DNA from: Methylobacterium tarhaniae
GTDB taxonomy: Bacteria > Pseudomonadota > Alphaproteobacteria > Rhizobiales > Beijerinckiaceae
Assembly: GCF_001043955.1 (NCBI RefSeq)
Contig: NZ_LABZ01000058.1
Location: 1-44,361 of the forward strand
DNA: 44,361 bases
Direction: 5' to 3'
Under the pieces are notes generated by a model. That model had not been told where the DNA came from. It did not search any database and worked only from the letters and a program-made list of their open reading frames with translations. The position numbers and the translations under genes were made by a program. Position 1 is the stretch's first letter. Each line of letters begins with the position of its first letter. This document shows positions 19,980-29,712 of this stretch, piece by piece.

Positions 19980-21242
19980 TCACGGCCGACAAGTTTCCGG
20001 CCGGAGATGGCGCAGCACGTCGACGAGCAGGCGCGTCGCCGCGTCGATATCGGCCTCGGTCACGGATTCGGCCGGGGAGTGACTGAGCCCGCCGGCGCAG
20101 CGCACGAAGATCATGCCGATCGGGCACAGGCCGGCCAGCGCCAGGCCGTCATGGCCGGCCCCGCTCGGCAGGCGCAAGGGGGTGAGGCCGAGGCGGCGGA
20201 TGCCGCCCTCGACCGCGTCCATCAGCCCGGGCGCGCAGGCCGCCGCCGGCTCGTCGTAGCTCCCCTGCGCGCTCAACCCGACGCCGCGGCGGGCGGCGAT
20301 CGCGTCGAAGGCGGCGCGCAGGCGCGCGAGGGCGGCGCGGCGCACGGCGTCGCTCGGGCTGCGCAGGTCGAGGCTGAACCGGGTCAGCGCCGGGATGACG
20401 TTGACGGCGCCCCGCGGTACCTCGATCTGGCCCACCGTGGCGACGAGGTCGGGGGTCGCCTTCGCCTCGGCCTCGATCGCCAGCACCATCTCGGCCGCCG
20501 CCGCCAGGGCGTCGTGGCGCAGGGCCATCGGCACCGTGCCGGCATGGCCCGCCCGGCCCTCGACGGTGACGACGAGGCGGCTCGCCCCCGCGATGGCGGT
20601 GACGATGCCGACCGGCAGGTCCGCCTCCTCCAGGACCGGGCCCTGCTCGATATGGACCTCGAGGTAGCCCAGCACCGTGGCCGGGTCGCGGGCGAGGCCC
20701 GGCACGCCGTCGGGGTCGCAGCCGAAATCCCGCAGGGCCTGGGCCAGGCTCACCCCGTCGCGGTCGCGGGCTTCCTGGAAGTCGGGCCGGACCAGCCCGG
20801 CGAGCGCCCGCGAGCCCGTGAGGGTGACGGGAAAGCGGACCCCCTCCTCGTCGCCGAAGGCCAGCACCTCGACCGCGAAGGGCAGGCGCTCGCCCAGCCG
20901 GTGCAGCACCTGCACGGCGGCGATCGCCGTCACCACCCCGAGATTGCCGTCGTAGTGGCCGGCATTCCGCACGGTGTCGATGTGCGAACCGAGGAACAGG
21001 GTCGGGGCGCCGGGCGTCGCGGCCTCGTAGCGGCCGACGACGGTGGCGGCGGCGTCGAGCCGGACCTCCATGCCGGCCTCCTCCATCCAGGCGGCCACCT
21101 GCCGGGTGGCCTGCGCATGGGCGGGGGTCAGGTAGAGGCGGGTGAGCCCGTCGGGATCGGCGCTGATGCGCGCCAGCGCGGCGAGGCGCGCCATCACGGC
21201 GGCGCCGAGGCTCGTAACGGTGGGCGGCCGGTCGTGCTGCAT
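19980..21242 (-). CDS. Zn-dependent hydrolase of the hydantoinase/carbamoylase family (M20, AllC/HyuC-like)
   Basis: A 420-residue M20-type amidohydrolase. The two-metal site is intact: GSHIDTV, HYDGNLGV, GDEEGVRFP, LEVHIEQGPVLE and the C-terminal LSHSPAE. The dimerisation and substrate domain contains GRAGHAGTVPM. Family members hydrolyse N-carbamoyl amino acids, ureidoglycolate/allantoate or beta-ureidopropionate; which one is not decidable here. The ATG at 21242 has no strong ribosome site, so a start at MARLAAL (45-50 bases later) is possible. The gene leads the DUF3830 operon and diverges from a LysR gene, the standard layout for a LysR-controlled catabolic operon. Confidence 0.92.
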   Translation of the reverse strand: MQHDRPPTVTSLGAAVMARLAALARISADPDGLTRLYLTPAHAQATRQVAAWMEEAGMEVRLDAAATVVGRYEAATPGAPTLFLGSHIDTVRNAGHYDGNLGVVTAIAAVQVLHRLGERLPFAVEVLAFGDEEGVRFPVTLTGSRALAGLVRPDFQEARDRDGVSLAQALRDFGCDPDGVPGLARDPATVLGYLEVHIEQGPVLEEADLPVGIVTAIAGASRLVVTVEGRAGHAGTVPMALRHDALAAAAEMVLAIEAEAKATPDLVATVGQIEVPRGAVNVIPALTRFSLDLRSPSDAVRRAALARLRAAFDAIAARRGVGLSAQGSYDEPAAACAPGLMDAVEGGIRRLGLTPLRLPSGAGHDGLALAGLCPIGMIFVRCAGGLSHSPAESVTEADIDAATRLLVDVLRHLRPETCRP

Positions 21243-21526
21243 GGCGGTCGGGTCCGATTCGGTGGCTTTGGGGTATGGCCCGGACGGAAGGCTGTCCAGC
21301 CGCCGATCCGTCCTCGACGGGGGCCGGGACGGCGCCGGTCGAGGCCGGGACCCCGCCGTCGCGCACGCGGCGCGCCCACTCGCGGTCGATGCCACGCGAT
21401 GGCTCAACGACAGCGCCCGGACGACGCCGACGAACCGGCCTCACTCCTGGGGCTTGCCAAGCTGGACGTCCAATATTCCGTTGCGTATGGTCCAGTCGTC
21501 TTTCGTCTGGATCCGGCCGGCTCGTC
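21243..21526. promoter_or_regulatory. Divergent promoter region, candidate LysR operator
   Basis: The 284 bp between the zinc hydrolase and the LysR gene should hold both promoters. It contains the perfect palindrome TGGACGTCCA (21463-21472) followed at once by AATATTCCGTTGCGTATGG, where ATA and TAT face each other. Either could be the LysR site, usually a T-N11-A dyad. No binding data can be inferred from sequence alone. Confidence 0.35.
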
Positions 21527-22414
21527 GTGGAACTGCGCCACCTGCGTTATTTCGTGGCGGTGGCGGAATCCCTGAGCTTCACCGGAGCGGCGGAGCGCCT
21601 GGGCGTCTCGCAGCCGCCGCTGAGCCAGCAGATCCGCGACCTGGAGGCGGAGCTGGGCACGCCGCTCCTCTGGCGCACCAGCCGCAGCGTCGCCCTCACC
21701 CCCGCCGGCACCGCCTTCCTCACCCGGGCGCGGCGCCTCCTGGCGGAGGTGGAGGAGGCCTGCGCCGAGGCCCGGGCGGTCGGGGCCGGGCGCAGCGGCA
21801 CCCTCGATATCGGGCTCACCGGCTCGATCCTGGCCGGCCCCCTCGGGCGGCTGATCCGCCGCTTCGGCGAGCGCTACCCCGCGGTGCTGGTGCGCCTGCA
21901 CGAGATGCCGCCGGGCGAGCAGCAGGCGGCGTTGCACGCCCACCGCACCGACCTCTGTTTCCTGCGCCGGCCGCCGGACGATCCGTCCTTGCGGGTGGTG
22001 CGGGCCTGGCCCGAGCCGGTCGGCGTCGCCCTGCCGGCGGAGCACCGCCTGGCGGGTCGCGCCGCGATCGCCTTGAGCGACCTCCGCGACGAGCCCTTCG
22101 TCTCGCTGCGCCTGCGCGATTCCCGCTTCGCCACCCATCTCCGGGATGCCTGCCTGTCCGCCGGCTTCGTGCCGCAGATCGTGCAGCAGGTGGTCGAATC
22201 GGCCTCGCTCGTGAACTTGGTGGCGGCGGGGCTCGGCGTCGCCCTGGTGCCGGATTCGATCGGCGCCCTGCCGCGGCCGGATGTCGCCTACCGCCCCCTC
22301 GCCGGCCCGGCCCCGGCCGCCGATGTCTGCGCCCTCTACCGGGCACCGGCCAGCGCCGTGACGGAGAATTTCCTGGGCCTGATGCGCGACGAACTCGGCC
22401 GTACCGCCGCGTAG
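21527..22414 (+). CDS. LysR-family transcriptional regulator
   Basis: A 295-residue LTTR. The winged helix-turn-helix occupies residues 1-60: VELRHLRYFVAVAES, FTGAAERLGVSQPPLSQQ (recognition helix), then LGTPLLWRTSRSVALTPAG. A normal periplasmic-binding-like effector domain follows from about 90. The start is GTG at 21527, the only start that gives the canonical ELRHLRYF beginning. Its ribosome site is weak, as often for autorepressed LTTRs. Divergent placement suggests it controls the zinc hydrolase-DUF3830 operon and represses itself. The effector is presumably a pathway intermediate. Confidence 0.93.
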   Translation: MELRHLRYFVAVAESLSFTGAAERLGVSQPPLSQQIRDLEAELGTPLLWRTSRSVALTPAGTAFLTRARRLLAEVEEACAEARAVGAGRSGTLDIGLTGSILAGPLGRLIRRFGERYPAVLVRLHEMPPGEQQAALHAHRTDLCFLRRPPDDPSLRVVRAWPEPVGVALPAEHRLAGRAAIALSDLRDEPFVSLRLRDSRFATHLRDACLSAGFVPQIVQQVVESASLVNLVAAGLGVALVPDSIGALPRPDVAYRPLAGPAPAADVCALYRAPASAVTENFLGLMRDELGRTAA

Positions 22415-22510
22415 GGTTTCTGAAATCCTCGTCCGGCGATAATCAGGGCCGCCCCGCGGGTGCCGCGCGGCATCGGGTTTCATGGATTCCAGGGGATCGA
22501 GGGTTCGCGC

Positions 22511-23626
22511 ATGACCGAGAAGACCCGCGTCGCCGTCCTGTACGGCGGCAGATCCGGCGAGCACGAGGTCTCGCTGCGCTCCGCCGCCTCGGTGATCCGC
22601 CATCTCGACCGCGACCGCTTCGAGGTGATCCCGGTCAGCATCGACAAGGCCGGGCGCTGGCAGCGCCACGACCTGCGCCGGATCACGCAGACCGGGGACG
22701 AGTCCCTGGCGATCCCGCCGGAGAGCCCCGAGGTGCGGCTGGCGCAAGGAGCCGACGGACGCGCCGCCGTGGTGGCCCTCGACGGCGCGCCGGCGCGCGT
22801 CGCGATCGACGTGGTCTTCCCGGTCCTGCACGGGCCGCTCTGCGAGGACGGGACCCTGCAGGGCCTGCTGGAGCTGACCGAGACCGCCTATGTCGGCTCG
22901 GGCGTGATGGCCTCGGCGGTCGGCATGGACAAGGACGTCACCAAGCGGCTGGCCGGCCTCGCCGGCATCCCGGTCGCGCCCTACCGCGCCTTCACCCGGC
23001 GCGCCTACGAGCGCGGCGCGGTCACCCTCGCGGCGATCACCGAGGGCCTGCAGCTCCCGGTCTTCGTCAAGCCCTGCAACATGGGCTCCAGCGTCGGCAT
23101 CCATAAGGTCAAGGCGTGGGGCGACCTGCCCGACGCCCTCGACGACGCCTTCCGGTACGACGTCAAGGTGCTGGTCGAGCAGGGCATCGACGCCCGCGAG
23201 GTCGAGGTGGCGGTGCTCGACGGCGACCCGCCCTTCGTCAGCGTGGCGAGCGAGCTGAACCCGCAAGCCCACCACGACTTCTACTCCTACGCCGCCAAGT
23301 ACCTCGACCCCGAGGGCGCCAGCGTCGACCTGCCGGCGAACATCACCCCGGACCAGATGGAGCGGGTGCGCGCCCTGGCCCTGCGCGCCTTCGAGGCGCT
23401 CGAATGCAGCGGCATGGCCCGCGTCGACTTCTTCCTCGACCGGCAAAGCGGTGAATTCTACCTCAACGAGGTCAACACCCTGCCGGGCTTCACCTCGATC
23501 AGCATGTACCCGAAGATGATGGAGGCCTCCGGCGTTCCTTATCCGGAGTTGCTGACGCGCCTGGTCGATCTGGCGCTGGAGCGTCACCGGACGCGGCGGG
23601 GGCTGAAGCGGGAATTCGCGGGGTGA
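22511..23626 (+). CDS. ddl: D-alanine--D-alanine ligase
   Basis: A 371-residue ATP-grasp ligase that joins two D-Ala residues for peptidoglycan. The N-terminal YGGRSGEHEVSLRSA carries the catalytic Glu. VFPVLHGPLCEDGTLQGLLE is the substrate loop, FVKPCNMGSSVGI is the ATP-grasp loop, and the metal site reads ARVDFFLD and FYLNEVNTLPGFTSISMYP. The length fits the DdlA subgroup. It is not in a division and cell wall cluster, so a second ddl may exist elsewhere. GAGGG lies 7 bases before the chosen ATG; an earlier in-frame start adds 17 residues without family match. Confidence 0.95.
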   Translation: MTEKTRVAVLYGGRSGEHEVSLRSAASVIRHLDRDRFEVIPVSIDKAGRWQRHDLRRITQTGDESLAIPPESPEVRLAQGADGRAAVVALDGAPARVAIDVVFPVLHGPLCEDGTLQGLLELTETAYVGSGVMASAVGMDKDVTKRLAGLAGIPVAPYRAFTRRAYERGAVTLAAITEGLQLPVFVKPCNMGSSVGIHKVKAWGDLPDALDDAFRYDVKVLVEQGIDAREVEVAVLDGDPPFVSVASELNPQAHHDFYSYAAKYLDPEGASVDLPANITPDQMERVRALALRAFEALECSGMARVDFFLDRQSGEFYLNEVNTLPGFTSISMYPKMMEASGVPYPELLTRLVDLALERHRTRRGLKREFAG

Positions 23627-23632
23627 GACGAG

Positions 23633-23666
23633 ATCCGGAAGATTGCTTCATCCGGAAGATTGCTTC
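23633..23666 (+). repeat. 17-bp perfect tandem repeat
   Basis: ATCCGGAAGATTGCTTC occurs twice back to back (23633-23649 and 23650-23666), seven bases past the ddl stop. The second unit with the following CGGA forms the hairpin TCCGGAA/TTCCGGA that opens the dispersed repeat. Confidence 0.8.
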
Positions 23667-23756
23667 CGGACCTCGTCTGACCAGCCCGCGCGGCGCCTGA
23701 GCGAAGCCGATTTCCGCATCGCAAATGCGATCCGATAGGATCGCGTGAAGCGATCG
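23651..23756 (+). repeat. Dispersed palindromic repeat, copy A
   Basis: A TCCGGAAG/CTTCCGGA hairpin is followed by a 72-bp core (23685-23756). The core differs from positions 39297-39368 at only about four bases. The core includes CATCGCAAATGCGAT, itself a near-palindrome. Both copies lie directly after a stop codon, so this looks like a genus-specific intergenic element. Confidence 0.8.
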
Positions 23757-24089
23757 TCGGAAATCGTGTGAGATCCGACGGACGGGACGTGCCGGGGTCC
23801 GGGCCTGACCGGCTCGCCCCCCTGCAAGGGACCGCGTCGCACTCCCCTGACGACCTCCGCCTGCCGCAAGAGAACGTCCGATTCGGAGCAGGAGATCGGA
23901 CGGGCCGAGCGACCGGGACCGGCGCATACGGGAATGTCCGCGTCCCGGCTCGTGTCCGGGTTCCGCTTTCGGCCCGGGCCGGCCGCGAGGCTTAGCCGTT
24001 TCGACAAGACGGAGACTGCCGCCACCTCGCCATCCGTTGATCTCGCGGTTCGTTGATCTCGCGGTCGTCGCGGACTATGCATCGGCGCC

Positions 24090-26162
<2,073 letters not shown>

Positions 26163-26196
26163 CGGTCCCGCACGTCCGGCGAACGGATGATCCGGT

Positions 26197-26238
26197 GCCG
26201 CAGCACCTCCGGACGAGCCCGTCCGGAGGTGCTGCGGC
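26197..26238 (+). terminator. Long perfect hairpin after the YgiQ gene
   Basis: GCCGCAGCACCTCCGGAC (26197-26214) is exactly complementary to GTCCGGAGGTGCTGCGGC (26221-26238), with loop GAGCCC. It begins 34 bp past the YgiQ stop and lies between convergent genes. No T-tract follows, so it may be a bidirectional stabilising or terminating hairpin or a mobile palindrome. Confidence 0.65.
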
Positions 26239-26338
26239 AAGCCCGGATGGGCGTCGAACCACGCCCCCTCGGCGCTCCTCCGCAGGGTCGGTCCGGCAGG
26301 CCGGCCGCGGGGCGGCGCGGCGATGCTCGGCCATCGCC

Positions 26339-28144
26339 TCACCGCCCTGACGTCACCCCGACGCCGGCCTTCCCCTCCTCCAGCCGCGCGATCTCCCACG
26401 GCGGTGCGATCTCCTCCCGCGTCGCGCAGAGCCCGGCCCGGACCATGGCGCGCCCCACCTCCGGCGCCGCCGTGAGGACGCAGAACGGCACCGCCAGCAG
26501 GCTGCCGAGGGTGAGCGGCAGGCTCCAGGCGAGGAGCGCCGGCGAGACGAGGGCGAGCGCCCCGCAGACGAGGAGCCCGAACAGCGTGACGCCGCAGAGG
26601 GCTCTGGCGGCCTCGCCCCAGCGCACGCCCCGCGCGTCCCGGTCCTGCGCCGTCCACAGCCCGGCGCGGCCGGTCAGGAGCCCGATCAGCACCGCCGTGA
26701 GCCGCACCGACGAGGCGCCGAGCAGCAGGAACGAGGCCGCGATCTCCGCCGCCATGCCGGCGAGGAAGCGCACGGCCCCGCCATGGGCGGCCCGGGCTCG
26801 CCCGTCCGCCAGCACGGCGGCGTAGCCGGCGAGCTTCGGGGCGAGGGAGAGCAGGAGCCAGACGAGGTAGAGCCCGGCGGCACCAGCCGCCGGGCCGCCT
26901 TGCGTCGCGGCGCGCCAGGGGAGGAGCAGGAGGGCCAGCGTCAGGGCGGGCGGGTTGAGGAACATCATCACCGCCCAGGCGAGCTGGAACCGGCTCATCG
27001 GCAGGAGCCCGGGCATCGCCGGCAGGCGCAGGTACTGCATGTTGCCGCGGCACCAGCGGGCGTCGCGGGTGAGGTGGTCGAGGAGCGTCGGCGGGTTGTC
27101 CTCGAAGCTGCCCTCCTCGATCGGCAGCACCCGGACCTCGTAGCCGGCCCGGCGCATCAGCACCGCCTCGACCTGGTCGTGCGACAGCACCGCCCCGCCG
27201 CCCCGCAATTCGGGCAGCCGGCCATGCGCGGCGAAGGGGGCGATGCGCACAACCGCGTTGTGGCCCCAGAACGGGCCGCACTCGGCCCCCCACCAGGCGG
27301 CGCCGAGGGTGTAGGGCAGCATGCCGTGGCGCATGCCGAACTGGAACAGCCGGGCGAAGGCGCTCGAGGCCGGCGCGCCGACCGCCAGGCTCTGCAGGAT
27401 GCCGAGGCGCGGATGCGCCTGCATGATCCGCACGAGGCGCAGGATCGCTTCGCCCGTCATCAGGCTGTCGGCGTCGAGGGGCAGCATCAGGTCGGCGTCG
27501 CTGCCGGCGCAGAAATCCTGCAGGTTGCCGGCCTTGTAGCCGGCATTGTCGCGGCGCCGGCGGTACCGGATCCGGGCGGCCTCCGCGTCGGGCAGCCCGG
27601 CGCGCCAGGCCGCCACCCACTCCTCCTCGGCCCGGATCACGCGGGGATCGTCGCTGTCGCTCAGCACGTGGTAGCGGAAGGCGGCCCCGTGGCCGGTGCG
27701 CGCCAGGCTCTCGCGCACCAGGGCGAGGCGGGCGAGGGCCCGGGCCGGATCCTCGTTGCGCAGGGTCATCACCACGGCGGTGGTCAGGTGGAGCGGCGCC
27801 TCCCCCTCCCCTGCCGCGGCCTGCGGTGCGGCCGCCATCAGGCCGACGCGGCCGGCCCGCAGGAGCAGGAAGCCGATCGCGGCGTTCCAGAAACCCAGCA
27901 CCGTCCAGGGCAGGGTGGCGAGGCCGCAGGCGAGGAGCGCGAGGTCGAGCCCGTCGATCCCGTCCTGCGCCAGGACGACCCAGAGGGACGCCGCGAAGGC
28001 CAGGATGGTCGCGAGGGCGAGCCCGAGCACCAGGAGGCGACGGCGACGCAGGGTGGCGCAGGCTTGCAGGCCCGTCGGCGTCGTGAGAGGAGCGCGGGCG
28101 GGCCCCTCCGCGAGGGTGACCACCGAGGAGTCGGTTTGCGGCAT
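26339..28144 (-). CDS. mdoH: Glucans biosynthesis glucosyltransferase MdoH (OpgH)
   Basis: A 601-residue inner-membrane GT2 enzyme that polymerises UDP-glucose into osmoregulated periplasmic glucan. Two membrane segments lie at about 35-95. The catalytic GT2 domain has TLRNEDPARALARL, RRRDNAGYKAGNL, the DxD-type LPLDADSLMTG and the QxxRW-equivalent RDARWCRGNMQYL. A multi-span C-terminal half follows. It is shorter than E. coli OpgH (about 850 residues), chiefly at the N-terminus, as is usual in alphaproteobacteria. The partner mdoG is not in the window. The start lies only 33 bp from the divergent dehydrogenase start. Confidence 0.93.
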   Translation of the reverse strand: MPQTDSSVVTLAEGPARAPLTTPTGLQACATLRRRRLLVLGLALATILAFAASLWVVLAQDGIDGLDLALLACGLATLPWTVLGFWNAAIGFLLLRAGRVGLMAAAPQAAAGEGEAPLHLTTAVVMTLRNEDPARALARLALVRESLARTGHGAAFRYHVLSDSDDPRVIRAEEEWVAAWRAGLPDAEAARIRYRRRRDNAGYKAGNLQDFCAGSDADLMLPLDADSLMTGEAILRLVRIMQAHPRLGILQSLAVGAPASSAFARLFQFGMRHGMLPYTLGAAWWGAECGPFWGHNAVVRIAPFAAHGRLPELRGGGAVLSHDQVEAVLMRRAGYEVRVLPIEEGSFEDNPPTLLDHLTRDARWCRGNMQYLRLPAMPGLLPMSRFQLAWAVMMFLNPPALTLALLLLPWRAATQGGPAAGAAGLYLVWLLLSLAPKLAGYAAVLADGRARAAHGGAVRFLAGMAAEIAASFLLLGASSVRLTAVLIGLLTGRAGLWTAQDRDARGVRWGEAARALCGVTLFGLLVCGALALVSPALLAWSLPLTLGSLLAVPFCVLTAAPEVGRAMVRAGLCATREEIAPPWEIARLEEGKAGVGVTSGR

Positions 28145-28177
28145 CGTCAGGCATCCGGGAGCGGCACGGCGGACGCC

Positions 28178-29119
28178 GTGCGGGCGCTCTGGTATAGCGC
28201 AGCCGGCCAAGCGGAGCTGCGGCAAGAGCGCCTGCCGGCCCCCGGCCCGGACGAGGTGCGGGCGCGCACCCTGTGGACGGGCCTGAGCCGTGGCACCGAG
28301 CGGCTGGTCTTCGAAGGGCGCGTGCCCGAGGCGGTCGCCGAGCGGATGCGGGCGCCGGCGCAGGCCGGCGACTTCTCCTTTCCGGTCAAGTACGGCTACT
28401 GCGCCGTCGCCGAGACGGAGGCGGGCGAGCGGGTCTTCGCGCTCCAGCCGCATCAGGAGGCGTTCAACGCCCCCCGGGCGGCGCTCTGCCCGCTGCCGGA
28501 GGGCCTGCCGCCGCGTCGCGCCGTGCTCGCCGCCAACATGGAGACGGCGCTCAACGCCCTGTGGGATTCGGGCGCCGGGCCGGGGGACCGGATCGCGGTG
28601 GTCGGCGGCGGCGTGGTCGGGCTCCTCGTCGCCCATCTCTGCGCCGGCCTGCCGGGAGCGGAGGTCTGCCTGATCGACCGCGACCCCGCCCGGGCCGGGA
28701 CGGCGCGGGCCCTGGGCCTCGCCTTCGCCCTGCCGGAGGCGGCGCCCCGCGAGGCCGACATCGTCTTCCACGCCAGCGCCAGCGCGGCCGGGCTGGCGCT
28801 CGCCCTGTCGCTCGCCGGCGAGGAAGCGGCAATCGTGGAGCTGAGCTGGTACGGCACCGATCCCGTCGCGGCACCGCTGGGCCTCGCCTTCCACGCCCGG
28901 CGCCTGCGACTCGTCGCCAGCCAGGTCGGGGCGGTGGCGGCCTCGCGCCGCCCGCGCTGGAGCCACCGGCGGCGCCTCGCCAAGGCCCTCGACCTGCTCC
29001 GCGACGACCGCCTCGACGCCCTCCTCACCGAGGAGGTCGCCTTCGAGGCCCTGCCCACCGCCCTGGCCCGCCTGCTGGCCCCCGGTGCGCCGGGCCTGTG
29101 CACCGTGATCCGGTACTAA
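28178..29119 (+). CDS. Zinc-independent-looking MDR dehydrogenase (BchC-like)
   Basis: A 313-residue medium-chain dehydrogenase/reductase. The N-terminus (ALWYSAAGQAELRQERLPAP) and the block LWTGLSRGTERLVFEGRVP resemble BchC and related enzymes. The catalytic Cys normally in the GxCxTD position is replaced (GLSRGTE) and the four-Cys structural zinc loop is absent. The Rossmann motif is VVGGGVVGLLVAHL near residues 147-160. It probably oxidises a sugar alcohol or polyol side chain with NAD(P). The start is GTG at 28178, the only plausible start after mdoH's divergent start. It lies 191 bp upstream of the pterin-synthase-like gene on the same strand and is likely in the same pathway. Confidence 0.82.
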   Translation: MRALWYSAAGQAELRQERLPAPGPDEVRARTLWTGLSRGTERLVFEGRVPEAVAERMRAPAQAGDFSFPVKYGYCAVAETEAGERVFALQPHQEAFNAPRAALCPLPEGLPPRRAVLAANMETALNALWDSGAGPGDRIAVVGGGVVGLLVAHLCAGLPGAEVCLIDRDPARAGTARALGLAFALPEAAPREADIVFHASASAAGLALALSLAGEEAAIVELSWYGTDPVAAPLGLAFHARRLRLVASQVGAVAASRRPRWSHRRRLAKALDLLRDDRLDALLTEEVAFEALPTALARLLAPGAPGLCTVIRY

Positions 29120-29170
29120 GCGGAGTTGCCTGCCAACCCTGCTTAGTTCCTGCTTCTGCATCATTTTCAC

Positions 29171-29203
29171 CGCCGAACCGGTGACCGCTTCGGCGAATGA
29201 TGC
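29171..29203 (+). repeat. Covarying hairpin repeat, copy 1
   Basis: CGCCGAA (29171-29177) pairs with TTCGGCG (29189-29195) around an 11-nt loop starting CCGGTG, followed by AATGATGC. Copies 2 (29261) and 3 (34263) share the stem length, loop length and trailing GATGC. The stem pair C-G here is A-T in the others. Confidence 0.7.
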
Positions 29204-29210
29204 TGAGAAC

Positions 29211-29228
29211 GGCGCCCGATCGGGCGCC
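29211..29228. repeat. 18-bp perfect palindrome
   Basis: GGCGCCCGATCGGGCGCC is fully self-complementary. A related palindrome (GCGCCCGATCGC/GCGATCGGGCGC) follows repeat copy 3 at 34321-34347, so the two palindromes seem to travel with the hairpin repeat. Confidence 0.7.
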
Positions 29229-29260
29229 GGCCTCGATCTTTGGTTCTGCCGTATTTCCTT

Positions 29261-29294
29261 CGACGAACCGGTGCCCATTTCGTCGGACGATGCC
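29261..29294 (+). repeat. Covarying hairpin repeat, copy 2
   Basis: CGACGAA (29261-29267) pairs with TTCGTCG (29279-29285) around the 11-nt loop CCGGTGCCCAT, followed by GACGATGCC. It ends 17 bp before the start codon of the pterin-synthase-like gene and may sit in its 5' leader. Confidence 0.7.
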
Positions 29295-29310
29295 CGTGAG
29301 GAAACCACCC

Positions 29311-29712
29311 ATGTACGCCGTCGAGGTCCGCGACCACGTGATGATCGCCCACAGCTTCCGGGGGGAGCTGTTCGGGCCCGCGCAAGGCCTGCACGGGGCG
29401 ACCTTCGTGGTCGACGTGGCGTTCTTCCGCGAGAGCCTGACCCCGGACGGGGTGGTGGTCGATATCGGGCGGGCGAGCGAGGCGCTGAAGGCGATCCTGG
29501 CACCGCTCAACTACCGCAACCTCGACGACCTGCCGGACTTCTCCGGGCAGAACACCACCACCGAGTTTCTGTGCGGGCACATCCACGCCGCGATGGCGGC
29601 CGCCACGCGGGCCGGCGATCTCGGCCCCGGCGGCGAGGGCGTGAGCCGGCTGCGCGTGACCCTGCACGAATCGCATCTGGCGCGGGCCTGGTTCGAGGCG
29701 CCGCCCGCCTGA
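29311..29712 (+). CDS. Divergent 6-pyruvoyl-tetrahydropterin synthase / QueD-family protein
   Basis: A 133-residue T-fold protein. Family members turn dihydroneopterin triphosphate into 6-pyruvoyl- or 6-carboxytetrahydropterin using zinc. Aligned by eye to QueD, the first zinc His (His14, IAHSF) and second (His28, LHG) are kept. The third is Ala30, the catalytic Cys is Ala24, and the Asp-His pair is Asn67-Tyr68. The pterin-anchoring Glu120 (LHES) and the TTTE block (82-85) remain. Pterin or pyrimidine binding is therefore plausible, but the normal chemistry is not. The start at 29311 (MYAVEV) has GAGGAAA upstream; MPVRK at 29290 is possible. Its stop overlaps the next gene's start by 1 bp, so it is coupled to the glycosyltransferase. 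Confidence 0.8.
   Translation: MYAVEVRDHVMIAHSFRGELFGPAQGLHGATFVVDVAFFRESLTPDGVVVDIGRASEALKAILAPLNYRNLDDLPDFSGQNTTTEFLCGHIHAAMAAATRAGDLGPGGEGVSRLRVTLHESHLARAWFEAPPA

Larger units (their letters stand above)
23627..24089. other. Gene-free stretch with composite repeats
   Basis: About 460 bp between ddl and the YgiQ gene. The first 130 bp are the repeats listed separately. The rest (about 23760-24089) shows no frame with a ribosome site or family match and presumably contains the YgiQ promoter. Confidence 0.5.
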
